A DNA stretch of 38,326 bases from Candidatus Bathyarchaeota archaeon (lineage in GTDB: Archaea; Thermoproteota; Bathyarchaeia; Bathyarchaeales; Bathycorpusculaceae). Location of the stretch: positions 1 to 38,326 of the forward strand of contig PLSP01000045.1 of assembly GCA_003165195.1 (NCBI GenBank), given 5' to 3'. The translations under genes and the position numbers were made by a program. Shown in pieces: positions 17,984-26,820 of this stretch. The first letter of the stretch is position 1. Every line of letters begins with the position of its first letter. A model generated the notes under the pieces. That model was not told the origin of the DNA, made no database searches, and saw only the letters and a list, made by a program, of their open reading frames with translations.

Positions 17984-18895
17984 AATGTGAAGCTTGGGAC
18001 ATTTACTTTTCAGCCCCAAAAGGCAGAGGGATTTGATTTTCATGTTCTACGAGTTAAACCAGAAACTGGGCTGAGGCTTCAGCCAGCCAAGGACATGTAT
18101 AGCAACATTGCGGTTTTCGCTGACAACGTTGCCGTCCGCGAGCACCCGGATTGGATTTCCCAGTCGCCGCTTGGTCCAGCAAAAATGGGCAACAACAACT
18201 TTAACATTTACTGGAACGTCGTTTGCGCGACTCAGCCTGAGCACCGGGCTGAGGAACTAGATTACATGGCGCAAGTTGATTGGCAATCCATGGGTGTATG
18301 GCTCAACAGCCAATACTTCGCCGACCACGACCATTGCACCTGCTCCCGCTGCAACGAACTCTACAAACGAAGCGGATTAGACTGGTTTGCTTGGCGAAGA
18401 AAAGAAGTTACAGGCTACATGGCACAGGTTCGCGAAAGAGTCAAAAAACAACTCGTTATGAGTATCCAGCCTGACCCCGTAACATCATACGAACGCTACG
18501 GCGTAGACTTTGACGACTTCGCCAAATTCACAGACCACTTCAACGTAGTCATGTTTAGCAAAAACTATGCAACCCCTTGGTATTGGGAGATGATTACCCG
18601 AGGCTTCAAGAAGCTTCTCAAAAAACCTTTCTATATCAGCCTCTACGTTTTCGGACCAGGCGACAACCTCGTAGATGTGCCAACAACCCAGGAGCTGCTG
18701 ACAGTTAGCGTCCGTTGTGCACGCGCAGGCGCCGATGGTTTTTTGTACCTAACAGATACCGCTAGCCAAATCACCGCGTTCCAAAAAGACGCTGTTAAAC
18801 AGGTGGACCTCATAAAGAAACTGCGAACGTTTGGCGGGCAGCCGGTTCAGGAATTTTTGGACAGGGTTGAGAACTGGAAAAAAGTGGTGGAATAA
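17984..18895 (+). CDS. uncharacterised protein, possibly TIM-barrel glycosidase-like, with HCTCSRC cysteine motif
   Basis: Long ORF; VDWQSMGVWLNSQYFADHDHCTCSRCNELYKRSGLDWFAWRRKEVTGYM resembles putative glycoside-hydrolase-like proteins. Tool start 17975. Confidence 0.5.
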   Translation, partial: NVKLGTFTFQPQKAEGFDFHVLRVKPETGLRLQPAKDMYSNIAVFADNVAVREHPDWISQSPLGPAKMGNNNFNIYWNVVCATQPEHRAEELDYMAQVDWQSMGVWLNSQYFADHDHCTCSRCNELYKRSGLDWFAWRRKEVTGYMAQVRERVKKQLVMSIQPDPVTSYERYGVDFDDFAKFTDHFNVVMFSKNYATPWYWEMITRGFKKLLKKPFYISLYVFGPGDNLVDVPTTQELLTVSVRCARAGADGFLYLTDTASQITAFQKDAVKQVDLIKKLRTFGGQPVQEFLDRVENWKKVVE

Positions 18896-18992
18896 GCAAA
18901 CAGGCAATTTTTAAACCTTAAAGCTTTTTCAAGTTGCCGTTACGTTTTTATCGAATCAGCCTAAACTATACCTAAAAGCCGGGAATGTTTGT

Positions 18993-19631
18993 TTGGATTT
19001 CGTTTCAGTCATTTCGGACTTAGTTAGGGCCATAATCGCGTTATTCATCATCGTTGACCCACTTGGCAACATTCCCATCTTTGTTGGCTTAACCGAGAAC
19101 GTTCCAGAAACCCAACGAAAAAGAATTTACAACACAGCCGTGCTTGTTGGGACTGTTTTACTTTTGGTTTTTGCGTTTACTGGACAGTTAATTCTCAACA
19201 TTTTCGGTTTGTCTATTTACAGCTTTGAAGTGGCAGGAGGCATCTTGCTGTTAATTATCGCAATCAGAATATTGATTTCTGGAACACGTGAGAGCACTTC
19301 TGAATCGCCAGAATCGATAGGTGCCGTGCCGATTGCTATTCCACTTCTTGTTGGACCCGGAGCTATAACTACTATAATTTTTGATCTCCAAGTGAACGAA
19401 CAAGTTTATGCAAATACCCTTCTTAACGGTGCATTGCTTGCAACTACTATAGCGATTTTGGCAGTGGTTGTGGTGATGGCGCTTACCTGGGTGATTCTCA
19501 GGTACATCGACGGCGTCTACAAGGTGCTGGGAAAAACAGGCTCATTGATTATTGCCAGAGTCATGGCTTTGCTTATCGCTGCTATAGCAGTTCAGTATAT
19601 TCTAACTGGTGTAACACACTTCGTTGTGTAA
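18993..19631 (+). CDS. MarC family integral membrane protein
   Basis: FIIVDPLGNIPIFVGLTENVP and six-TM pattern; IPLLVGPGAITTII. Confidence 0.88.
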   Translation: MDFVSVISDLVRAIIALFIIVDPLGNIPIFVGLTENVPETQRKRIYNTAVLVGTVLLLVFAFTGQLILNIFGLSIYSFEVAGGILLLIIAIRILISGTRESTSESPESIGAVPIAIPLLVGPGAITTIIFDLQVNEQVYANTLLNGALLATTIAILAVVVVMALTWVILRYIDGVYKVLGKTGSLIIARVMALLIAAIAVQYILTGVTHFVV

Positions 19632-19742
19632 CCAAAACAGCCAAGTATTTGTTTGATTAGTTGGCGTCAATCGCAAGGGTTATAGCTTCCAAAACTCAAA
19701 TAGTAACTTTAGTATTTGATCATCTCAAGAGAGTGAAGTTTT

Positions 19743-19984
19743 TGGAGCAAAATCATAGTTTTACACTAGAAGAACTTAGCAGTTTTAATGGGAAAAACGG
19801 AAAACCAGCATACATCGGTTATAAAGGCAAGGTATACGACGTTACCGCCTCCTCGCAGTGGCTTGACGGCGACCACCTCGGGCATGAAGCAGGAGAGGAC
19901 CTAACCATGGCGATGGACATCGCACCGCACGGCGAGGAAGCAATCGAAAAAATGAAGGTAGTAGGCACCCTAACGGACACCTAA
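19743..19984 (+). CDS. cytochrome b5-like heme-binding domain protein (tool start 19661)
   Basis: FTLEELSSFNGKNGKPAYIGYKGKVYDVTASSQWLDGDHLGHEAGEDLTMAM. Confidence 0.8.
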
Positions 19985-20035
19985 CCAGCTTGATAGTGAG
20001 AGCGGCTTTATTTTTTCGGGAAAGGTTTAATTGAT

Positions 20036-20057
20036 CTGTAAACAGTACTGTTTACAG
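20036..20057. promoter_or_regulatory. 22-bp perfect palindrome CTGTAAACAGTACTGTTTACAG, candidate toxin-antitoxin operator
   Basis: Exact inverted repeat directly upstream of the RHH antitoxin start (20062). Confidence 0.75.
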
Positions 20058-20061
20058 TGAT

Positions 20062-20283
20062 ATGATGGCTCAGGTTCAACTTAGACTACCTGAAAAAACT
20101 TTGCAAGAAATCGACCGTTGGGTGGCTGAAGGAAAATTCAAAAACAGAAGCGATGCCATAAAAACTATAATAAGCCTTTATGAAGAACGCGAAAAAACAC
20201 GCGAGTTCTACCAAATGTTGCTCAAACGTAGCCAGCAAGTCAAAGAGCACCCAGAAACGCTTGTACCTTTAGAGGAAGCATAG
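20062..20283 (+). CDS. RHH-type antitoxin
   Basis: VQLRLPEKTLQEIDRWVAEGKFKNRSDAIKTIISLYEE; 5 bp before a RelE-type ORF. Confidence 0.85.
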   Translation: MMAQVQLRLPEKTLQEIDRWVAEGKFKNRSDAIKTIISLYEEREKTREFYQMLLKRSQQVKEHPETLVPLEEA

Positions 20284-20288
20284 GCTGC

Positions 20289-20558
20289 TTGGTTTTCAAA
20301 GTTCTATTGCAAGTTAACGCGGCAAAGGCTCTTGGAAAACTCGATGAAGCAAACAGGTCAAGAATTAAAAAGGCACTTGAGGAACTTGCGGCTGACCCGT
20401 GGAAAACTGGGAAACCGCTACACCCCTCTGATTTTTGGAGCATTAGAGCTGGTGACTACCGAGCTGTTTATGAAATACACAAAGATCAAAACCAAATAAT
20501 AGTGCTGTTTATAGGTCACAGAAAAAACGTTTACGATGACTTCTCAAAAATTTATTAA
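20289..20558 (+). CDS. RelE/ParE family toxin
   Basis: LQVNAAKALGKLDEANRSRIKKALEELAADPWKTGKPL...WSIRAGDYRAVYEIHKDQNQIIVLFIGHRKNVYDDF. Confidence 0.9.
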   Translation: MVFKVLLQVNAAKALGKLDEANRSRIKKALEELAADPWKTGKPLHPSDFWSIRAGDYRAVYEIHKDQNQIIVLFIGHRKNVYDDFSKIY

Positions 20559-20582
20559 GATTAACGCCATGAGACGCCAAGG

Positions 20583-20831
20583 TTGCAGGTGACTTCTTTG
20601 ACTGCCGTTGTTCGAAGTGTCAAGATATTTGGATGCCTCAAAAACTTTCTCGAAAGCATGAAAATAGAAAACAAGGCGCTTCCCTGGAAGCAAACGACTG
20701 GAATGCGAGACAAGCTAATCCATGTCTACTTTGGAGTAGACGCAGAAACGCTATGGAAAGCAGCCACTCAAAATATTGCATCATTAAAGAAATCTATTCA
20801 ATTAATATTGAAAAAGCAAGAAAAGTTATAA
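20583..20831 (+). pseudogene. N-terminally truncated HepT-like protein (MNT/HepT system remnant)
   Basis: AVVRSVKIFGCLKNFLESMKIENKALPWKQTTGMRDKLIHVYFGVDAETLWK keeps the HepT GMRDKLIHxYFG motif; the usual N-terminal helices and an MNT partner are not seen. Confidence 0.65.
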
Positions 20832-20859
20832 CGATGCATCCAAAAGAAGGCGAGGAAAG

Positions 20860-21186
20860 ATCAGTAGCGGTGGACCACAACGGTTCGACGCCTAGACTCC
20901 GCCAGTCCCTTCAAGCCCTACGCTCTTACCCGCACCCCCTTGAGCGCACGACGTCCAAACTTAGGTTGCTCTCTCCCGAGCCTAGCCGGGTTCGCCTGGT
21001 GAACAATGAAGTAACTCCCCTACGGAAGTCACCCACAGACCGCCAGCCCCAAAGGACGGATAGTCAATGTTTCGGAAATGAAGATCCAAGCGGCCTTTGA
21101 CGCCTCATCCGCAGATGTCGGCCCGTCGTATAGAGGGTTTACGGTACAATGGACCCCTACCCCACCGCCTAAGATCCACCGCCGAA
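20860..21186 (-). ncRNA. signal recognition particle RNA (archaeal 7S-type), ends approximate
   Basis: Minus strand has the S-domain core TGTTCACCAGGCGAACCCGGCTAGGCTCGGGAGAGAGCAACC (20960-21005), Alu-domain-like TGTACCGTAAACCC, and complementary ends GCGGTGGA / TCCACCGCT. Box A CTTTATAG at 21207-21214 is about 26 nt upstream of the inferred 5' end. Confidence 0.87.
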
Positions 21187-21339
21187 ACATAGAGGCACAC
21201 AACAATCTATAAAGACTTTCGCAGAAGCAAACAATTTCCGTGGGCTTCTTGGGAAGAAAACTGCTATGCTTTCGGCTGACTTGCTAAAAAAGCGTATTAT
21301 AGCAAAAGCATTTAAACAAAAAACATAAAGATAGGTTCA

Positions 21340-21367
21340 GTTGAGGAGCGCACCTTCACTTCTCAAC
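21340..21367 (+). promoter_or_regulatory. 5'-UTR hairpin upstream of the surface-protein gene
   Basis: GTTGAGGAG...CTTCTCAAC (8 of 9 pairs), 22 nt before ATG at 21390. Confidence 0.35.
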
Positions 21368-21389
21368 ATACTTTTAGGAGAAAGTAAAA

Positions 21390-24119
21390 ATGAGTTTTTT
21401 AAAAAATAAAAAAATAGCAATGATTTTCACCGTTTGCCTTATGCTTTCAATGTCTGTGGCACCGATGCTCATTCCCCAGGCTGGCGCTCATACACCGCCA
21501 ATTCAAATTCCAACACTTGCGTACATAAATGTGGGACCTAACCCTGTTGGGGTTGGCCAACAAGTTAACGTTGGCTTCTGGCTTAATCAGCCACCACCAG
21601 ACGCGGTCGGGCCATTCGGAGACAGATGGATGGGTATGACTGTAAAAGTCACTTCACCCAACGGAACTGTCACAACCTTAGGGCCATTTACATCCGACGA
21701 CACAGGAGGAACCCACACGAACTTTGTACCCAGCCAAACAGGCACGTATAGCTTCCAAATGTTCTATCCGGGACAAGTGTTAGCAGGTAACAACCCAAGC
21801 CCCGCATTAACTTCTGTAGCTGCTGCTTTCATTAACGACACATATATGGCTTCAAACAGTGTCATAGCGACACTCACGGTTCAATCGGCACCTGTAGGAG
21901 GACTTTCAGGTGCTCCGTTGCCGACAAATTACTGGACGACCCCAATAAACGCATTGAATGTCAACAATTGGTATGTCCTTGGCGGAGCCTCATTGTTCAC
22001 CAACGGCTATAGCACCAGCGGCGGAGGTCAATACAATGTTAGCTCAAACTATAACCCATACACAACAGCGCCAATGTCAGCTCACATTTTGTGGACTAAG
22101 CCTGAAGCATTCGGAGGCGTTCTAGGAGGACAATACGGCGGAACAACCACCTATGGTAACTATTACTCAACCTCGCAGTACGAAAAGAAATTCGACCAAA
22201 TAGTCATCAACGGCTATCTATACTACACTCAATTCCCTGGCAGTTCAACCACCCCAGTAGCCAACCTTTGCGTCGACCTATACAACGGGCAAGTCGTATG
22301 GTCAGATGACTCCACCAACTATGGCGGCGGTTCTCCAGCACAAACTGCATTAACTGCAACAGGCCTAGTTACGCCTTTCATTTACGGTCAAGTGCTTGAC
22401 TTCGTAGCACCTAACCAGTACGGAGGCTTAGCATACCTGTGGACTACTGGAACCCCCGCTGGAATCGTCTCGTCAGGAACCACATTTAACATGTTTGACG
22501 CTATGACTGGAAGATACATCTTAAGTATCGTCAACGGCACAGGCATGACTATGACTTTTGACAGCAGTGGAGACTTGGTCGGCTACTACCTCAACAATAC
22601 AGCAGGAACACAAATGATAGATGGCCCAATCAGTTCGGCTACTGGTCCCGCCAGAGTAGTGTCAACGATTAATGGACCTTCTCTAAATGAATGGAACTCA
22701 ACACAATGCATAATGGCAGGCGCATGGGCCGCATCAGCTTCAGGTTGGGAATGGAGACCCCCACAAAACGGACTCATCGACTTCTCACTCGGACTTATGT
22801 GGAGAACACCCGCAGTCACCAACATCTCAGGCGTTCCAATACCAGCTTACACAACCTCGCCAGGCGGAATACGATGTATCAACAGCGGAGTAATCGTTCT
22901 AGCAGCATTCGCTCCAGGCGGAGCATCTTACTTCCAAGCCGGATTCGGATGTTACTCAGGCTACGACATAAACACCGGACAACTTCTCTGGTCAGAAAAC
23001 ATTACAATGTATCCATATACTGAAAACGGCAACACAGGTTCCGGATCAGTAGGAGATGGAGTTTGGACAATACCCAGCCACCAAAACGGCGAAATCCAAG
23101 GCTACAGCCTAACAACAGGACAACTCCTGTGGACAGACAACCTTACACCATTCGATGCATACGACAGCGTTGGCGGTTACTTTGCAAATCTCGCAGGCAA
23201 CACACTTTACCTTGCAGGCTTCGGCGGCGACATTTGGTCAATAAACATGCTAAATGGCACAGTCAACTGGTACACAAACACAACTATGCTTATGGGCTCA
23301 AGCGCATACAATAGTCCCTATGGCGTATGGCCACTGTGGGGCTTCTCTCAAGGCGGCATAGCTGGCGGACTCTTGTTTGTTGAAGAAGGACACGAATACA
23401 GCCCACCACTATTCCTCGGAGCACAGCAACTAGCCATTAACACTACCAACGGAAAGCTTGTCTGGAGTGTAGATGCTTTCGATGTAGACAGCCATCCAGT
23501 AACTGCATACGGCGTTATGACGTCACTTAACGCATATGACAACCAAATTTATGCGTACGGACAAGGGCCTACTGCCACCACAATTAGCGCACCCCAAGTC
23601 GGAATTTCAACAGCCACTCCAATAACAATAACTGGAACAGTTATGGACATATCAGCCGGCGCAAAGCAAGACGCAGTCGCAGGAAACTTCCCGAACGGGT
23701 TACCAGCCATATCTGACGCCAGCATGAGCCAATTTATGGAAGCCGTTTACATGCAACAGCAGATGCCATCCAACATTACCGGCGTCCCAGTTACACTTAG
23801 CGTCCTTGACTCAAACGGCAATAACAGAGTAATTGGCACAACAACAACCAACAGCCTTGGAACCTACAGTTACACTTGGACACCTGATGTCTCAGGTAAC
23901 TACACTGTCTATGCAACATTCGCAGGATCAAACTCGTATTATCCATCCTCAGCCTCAACTGGTTTCTACGCAAGCACCCCAGCACAAACCGTAGCACCCG
24001 CCCCGCTAGCCAGCACACAACCCACTGGAATGTACATCGCTTTAGCAGCTGTTGCAATAATAATTGTGGTAGCTATAGTTGGCGTAGTATTATTCATAGC
24101 CATAAGAAAACGACCATAA
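21390..24119 (+). CDS. secreted, C-terminally anchored surface protein with PQQ/WD-like beta-propeller repeats and Ig-like domains
   Basis: Signal peptide; repeats DLYNGQVVWSDD, DINTGQLLWSEN, SLTTGQLLWTDN, NMLNGTVNWYTN, NTTNGKLVWSVD; Ig-like LGTYSYTWTPDVSGNYTVYATFAGS; C-terminal TM then RKRP. Confidence 0.85.
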   Translation: MSFLKNKKIAMIFTVCLMLSMSVAPMLIPQAGAHTPPIQIPTLAYINVGPNPVGVGQQVNVGFWLNQPPPDAVGPFGDRWMGMTVKVTSPNGTVTTLGPFTSDDTGGTHTNFVPSQTGTYSFQMFYPGQVLAGNNPSPALTSVAAAFINDTYMASNSVIATLTVQSAPVGGLSGAPLPTNYWTTPINALNVNNWYVLGGASLFTNGYSTSGGGQYNVSSNYNPYTTAPMSAHILWTKPEAFGGVLGGQYGGTTTYGNYYSTSQYEKKFDQIVINGYLYYTQFPGSSTTPVANLCVDLYNGQVVWSDDSTNYGGGSPAQTALTATGLVTPFIYGQVLDFVAPNQYGGLAYLWTTGTPAGIVSSGTTFNMFDAMTGRYILSIVNGTGMTMTFDSSGDLVGYYLNNTAGTQMIDGPISSATGPARVVSTINGPSLNEWNSTQCIMAGAWAASASGWEWRPPQNGLIDFSLGLMWRTPAVTNISGVPIPAYTTSPGGIRCINSGVIVLAAFAPGGASYFQAGFGCYSGYDINTGQLLWSENITMYPYTENGNTGSGSVGDGVWTIPSHQNGEIQGYSLTTGQLLWTDNLTPFDAYDSVGGYFANLAGNTLYLAGFGGDIWSINMLNGTVNWYTNTTMLMGSSAYNSPYGVWPLWGFSQGGIAGGLLFVEEGHEYSPPLFLGAQQLAINTTNGKLVWSVDAFDVDSHPVTAYGVMTSLNAYDNQIYAYGQGPTATTISAPQVGISTATPITITGTVMDISAGAKQDAVAGNFPNGLPAISDASMSQFMEAVYMQQQMPSNITGVPVTLSVLDSNGNNRVIGTTTTNSLGTYSYTWTPDVSGNYTVYATFAGSNSYYPSSASTGFYASTPAQTVAPAPLASTQPTGMYIALAAVAIIIVVAIVGVVLFIAIRKRP

Positions 24120-24208
24120 CACCAACAACAAAAAACTAACTCTTCCCTCTATTTTTTCTATTTTTTTATACTTTAAGACTGTTTATTGGAGCTTTTTGTA
24201 AAGTACCG

Positions 24209-24727
24209 CTATTTTTTGGTTGCTGGTTGAGAATCCACGATTTCGGTTTTGCCGTTTTTTCTTATAACATGCAATTGAAAGTCATATTCTCTGCAATAGT
24301 TTTTGAAGTCTCTATAGTTTGCTTGGTTTGCTTGAAAATCTTCTTCGGTTACTATTTGGCAAATCCGCTTTAAACAACCCTTATGTGCCATAACATCTGG
24401 GACAACCCCGCCTACTTCTGAGGGTTTTTCCCAGCCTTCAGCGTTTGCCTTTACCAGCCAATTATCTTTCTTGAGATCTTCAGCAATAGTCCTAACGCAT
24501 ACATCATGAGAGTCTAGCGTGTCAGTTTTTTTCTTCGGGATGTCGCCAGCTTTTTGCTTGTTTTCAGGGTTTTGCTCAAAATTCTTTATCAATTCATCTA
24601 TTTCTTTTGCAGTTTTAGCTTTCAATGTGTATTCTCCTTTTGTCGCTTTGAATGTTCCATCTTTTTCATGAGATATAGTAAATCCACTGGTGTAATCTGT
24701 ATTTTTGCAAGATTCTTTTTTATTCAT
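24209..24727 (-). CDS. hypothetical protein, possible nuclease-like C-terminal domain (uncertain)
   Basis: HDVCVRTIAEDLKKDNWLVKANAEGW...VVPDVMAHKGCLKRICQIVTEEDF; fold suggestion only. Confidence 0.5.
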   Translation of the reverse strand: MNKKESCKNTDYTSGFTISHEKDGTFKATKGEYTLKAKTAKEIDELIKNFEQNPENKQKAGDIPKKKTDTLDSHDVCVRTIAEDLKKDNWLVKANAEGWEKPSEVGGVVPDVMAHKGCLKRICQIVTEEDFQANQANYRDFKNYCREYDFQLHVIRKNGKTEIVDSQPATKK

Positions 24728-24930
24728 GCTTTATCCCCGTTTAAAACTTTTTCCACTGAACTATTACTGAGCGTTTTTTATAAGAACTGTCAAAGAGAAT
24801 AATGTTTCCCTTCTTGGCAGATAGCAATTCCCGCAAAAGGAAAAAGGAATTCCTAAATAATAGATTTGACATAGGCGCTTGGATTACGAGGACACTCAAT
24901 CAATAAAATATAACTGTGGGTGAAAGCAGA

Positions 24931-25458
24931 ATGTGCGCGAGATTCTTAACGAAGACTTATGTCCTTGTGGTTTTGGCGGTTTTTTTGGTTCTGGTGGTAA
25001 CCACTTACGCGCTTGCACAAGAGGCTTATTCGACCACCACGCCCTCAGCTGCAAACCAAACTCAGACGCAGATAAACAATATTCGTCAAACCGTGACGCC
25101 ATTAAGCATTTTTGTTAATAATTTTCTTGTAAGCATTCTAGCTATCGTTCCGATAGGCGGTCTCATTTTTTTTGGCAGAGTGTGGATTAACACTGGGCAA
25201 ACTATAGGCCAGTTGGCGTACTCTTACCATGTGTCTCCGCTGCTCTACGTAATCGGCGTTTACATTCCTGTAGGCACGATCGAAAACATGGCTTACTCAG
25301 TTATCCTTGCGGAAAGCCTTTTCTTAACATATGCAATGGCAAAAGGAACCTTCTTTGAACGCCTAAAATATCAAACATGGAAATCTCTAATACTCTATCT
25401 TGTCTTGTTGGCCATCGCCGCCACTGTCGAATCAACCTTAATTACTGGCCATCTATAA
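24931..25458 (+). CDS. SpoIIM/DUF95-like integral membrane protein
   Basis: FVNNFLVSILAIVPIGGLIFFGRVWINTGQTIGQLA...PVGTIENMAYSVILAESLFLTYAM. Tool start 24916. Confidence 0.75.
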   Translation: MCARFLTKTYVLVVLAVFLVLVVTTYALAQEAYSTTTPSAANQTQTQINNIRQTVTPLSIFVNNFLVSILAIVPIGGLIFFGRVWINTGQTIGQLAYSYHVSPLLYVIGVYIPVGTIENMAYSVILAESLFLTYAMAKGTFFERLKYQTWKSLILYLVLLAIAATVESTLITGHL

Positions 25459-25470
25459 CCAATCGTCAGG

Positions 25471-25599
25471 TTACTGCGTTTTCTGCTCTGCTTTTAGCTG
25501 CCGATTCTTTGTCCCCTCAGTTTTTTCTAGGGTCTGAGACCAGTTGGTAAAGCAGTCCCAGAGTAGGCTTGAATCCTTCTCTTTTTTGTTGGTGCTCAT
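25471..25599 (-). CDS. 42-aa small protein overlapping the DLH stop (ATGA)
   Basis: MSTNKKEKDSSLLWDCFTNWSQTLEKTEGTKNRQLKAEQKTQ*; ATG 25599-25597 overlaps TGA stop 25598-25596 of the upstream gene. Confidence 0.45.
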   Translation of the reverse strand: MSTNKKEKDSSLLWDCFTNWSQTLEKTEGTKNRQLKAEQKTQ

Positions 25600-26402
25600 T
25601 GGTTCGCCTTGAGGTATTTGTTGAAAAAAGCCAACGCTAACGTCCATGCGTCTTCGGCTGCAGCTTTGTTGTAGACAGGTCTTGTTTCGTTGAAAAAGGC
25701 ATGTTGCGTTCCTTGATAAATTTTTAGTTGAAAGGTTTTTTTGTGTGCAATCATGCTTTCGACTAAAGCTGAGACTCCGCAGGTTATCCTTTGGTCCTCC
25801 CCTGCGGAGATTCCGAAGACTGGTCCGCTTATTTTTGCTATTGCATCTAGTGGTTTTGGGTTTGCACCGTAGAAGGGAACCGCAGCCTTGAACGGGTACT
25901 CGGTTGCAAGTTGGTATGATAGGCCGCCGCCTAAGCAGAAGCCTGTTATGCCCAGGCTTTCAGGGTCGACGCTTTGGAGGGTTTTAATGTAGTCAACGCA
26001 GGAGAGCAAGTCTTTGGTCATTGCTTGTTCCGCGGTTTCTCGCCCTGTAAAAAAGAAATTTACGATTTTTCGGTCTTCTTCAGATAGGCTCGCTATCAGT
26101 TTTTGCATTTCTGCTGGGTCATTACGTTTTTCTGGAGGGAGCTTCCACATTTGTGTCATGCCCCTTTGGATGGCTTCTTCGGTTAGGTCTTTTTGTCGGC
26201 TGAAAAGGTGCGGGGCGACGGCGACGAAGCCTTGTTGGGCGTACCTGTCTGCGACGCCTTTGATTTGAGTGTTGAGTCCCCAGGCTTCATGGACGACGAT
26301 GATGGCGGGGTTGGGTGTTTTGGTTTTTGGAGCGGCAACATAGCATGTCATGACTGCGCCGTCAAAACATTTGAATTTTGAAGTTTCACTTGAAAATTCC
26401 AT
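25596..26402 (-). CDS. dienelactone hydrolase family protein
   Basis: PAIIVVHEAWGLNTQIKGVADRYAQQGFVAVAPHL; GITGFCLGGGLSYQLA; GTQHAFFNETRP. Box A TTATATAAT about 30 nt upstream supports start at 26402 (tool ORF to 26519). Confidence 0.88.
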   Translation of the reverse strand: MEFSSETSKFKCFDGAVMTCYVAAPKTKTPNPAIIVVHEAWGLNTQIKGVADRYAQQGFVAVAPHLFSRQKDLTEEAIQRGMTQMWKLPPEKRNDPAEMQKLIASLSEEDRKIVNFFFTGRETAEQAMTKDLLSCVDYIKTLQSVDPESLGITGFCLGGGLSYQLATEYPFKAAVPFYGANPKPLDAIAKISGPVFGISAGEDQRITCGVSALVESMIAHKKTFQLKIYQGTQHAFFNETRPVYNKAAAEDAWTLALAFFNKYLKANQ

Positions 26403-26603
26403 AATGATCACTAATACCTTTTCTCGGGTTATTATATAAGGGTAGTTTACAAACGCTTGTTTGTTTGCACTATTAGCCAGCTTTATGAACTCCTTTGAGG
26501 TGCACTTACAATGAATCATACGGAGGGTCCGGCAGGCTATTTTCGATGTTTATTCTAAAGCGTTTATCAAGACTTAAGCTATAATGCAAATAAATTATCT
26601 ATA

Positions 26604-26812
26604 GGAGGGATAGGGGTCTACTATTTGAAACGGTTTTCTAGCAACAAAAAGGCGGCCAAAGCATCGCCCTTTAACCCATGCAAGTGAAACGACGAGGGAG
26701 GATAGGGGTCTACATTTTACATGGGATTTCTATAGGTAAAATTGGCGCTGGCTGCGCTCTCTACGGGGTATGAGTCTAGTTTTTACAACAAGCTTCTATA
26801 GGTAAAAATGGG
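26604..26812. repeat. degenerate repeat cluster: 66-bp imperfect tandem pair plus a third partial copy
   Basis: GATAGGGGTCTAC at 26609-26621 and 26701-26713; TTCTATAGGTAAAA at 26728 and 26794 (66-bp offset); GGATAGGGGTCTACATTTTAC at 26700 aligns with GGGTATGAGTCTAGTTTTTAC at 26766, also a 66-bp offset. Confidence 0.7.
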
Positions 26813-26820
26813 AACTATAT

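Noticed and set aside
20633-21100. 155-aa ORF 20633..21100
   Set aside because: Overlaps the SRP RNA and the HepT remnant; composition does not look like a protein.
22691-23314. Arg/His-rich ORFs 22691..23023 and 23063..23314 inside the surface-protein gene
   Set aside because: Out-of-frame shadow ORFs of a strongly supported coding frame.
24209-24727. PD-(D/E)XK nuclease call
   Set aside because: The PDV...QIV segment is suggestive only; the catalytic Glu/Lys pattern is not clear.
26604-26812. CRISPR-like array
   Set aside because: Only two to three degenerate copies, unequal spacing (92 and 66 bp), and divergence within the repeat; no cas genes in the window.
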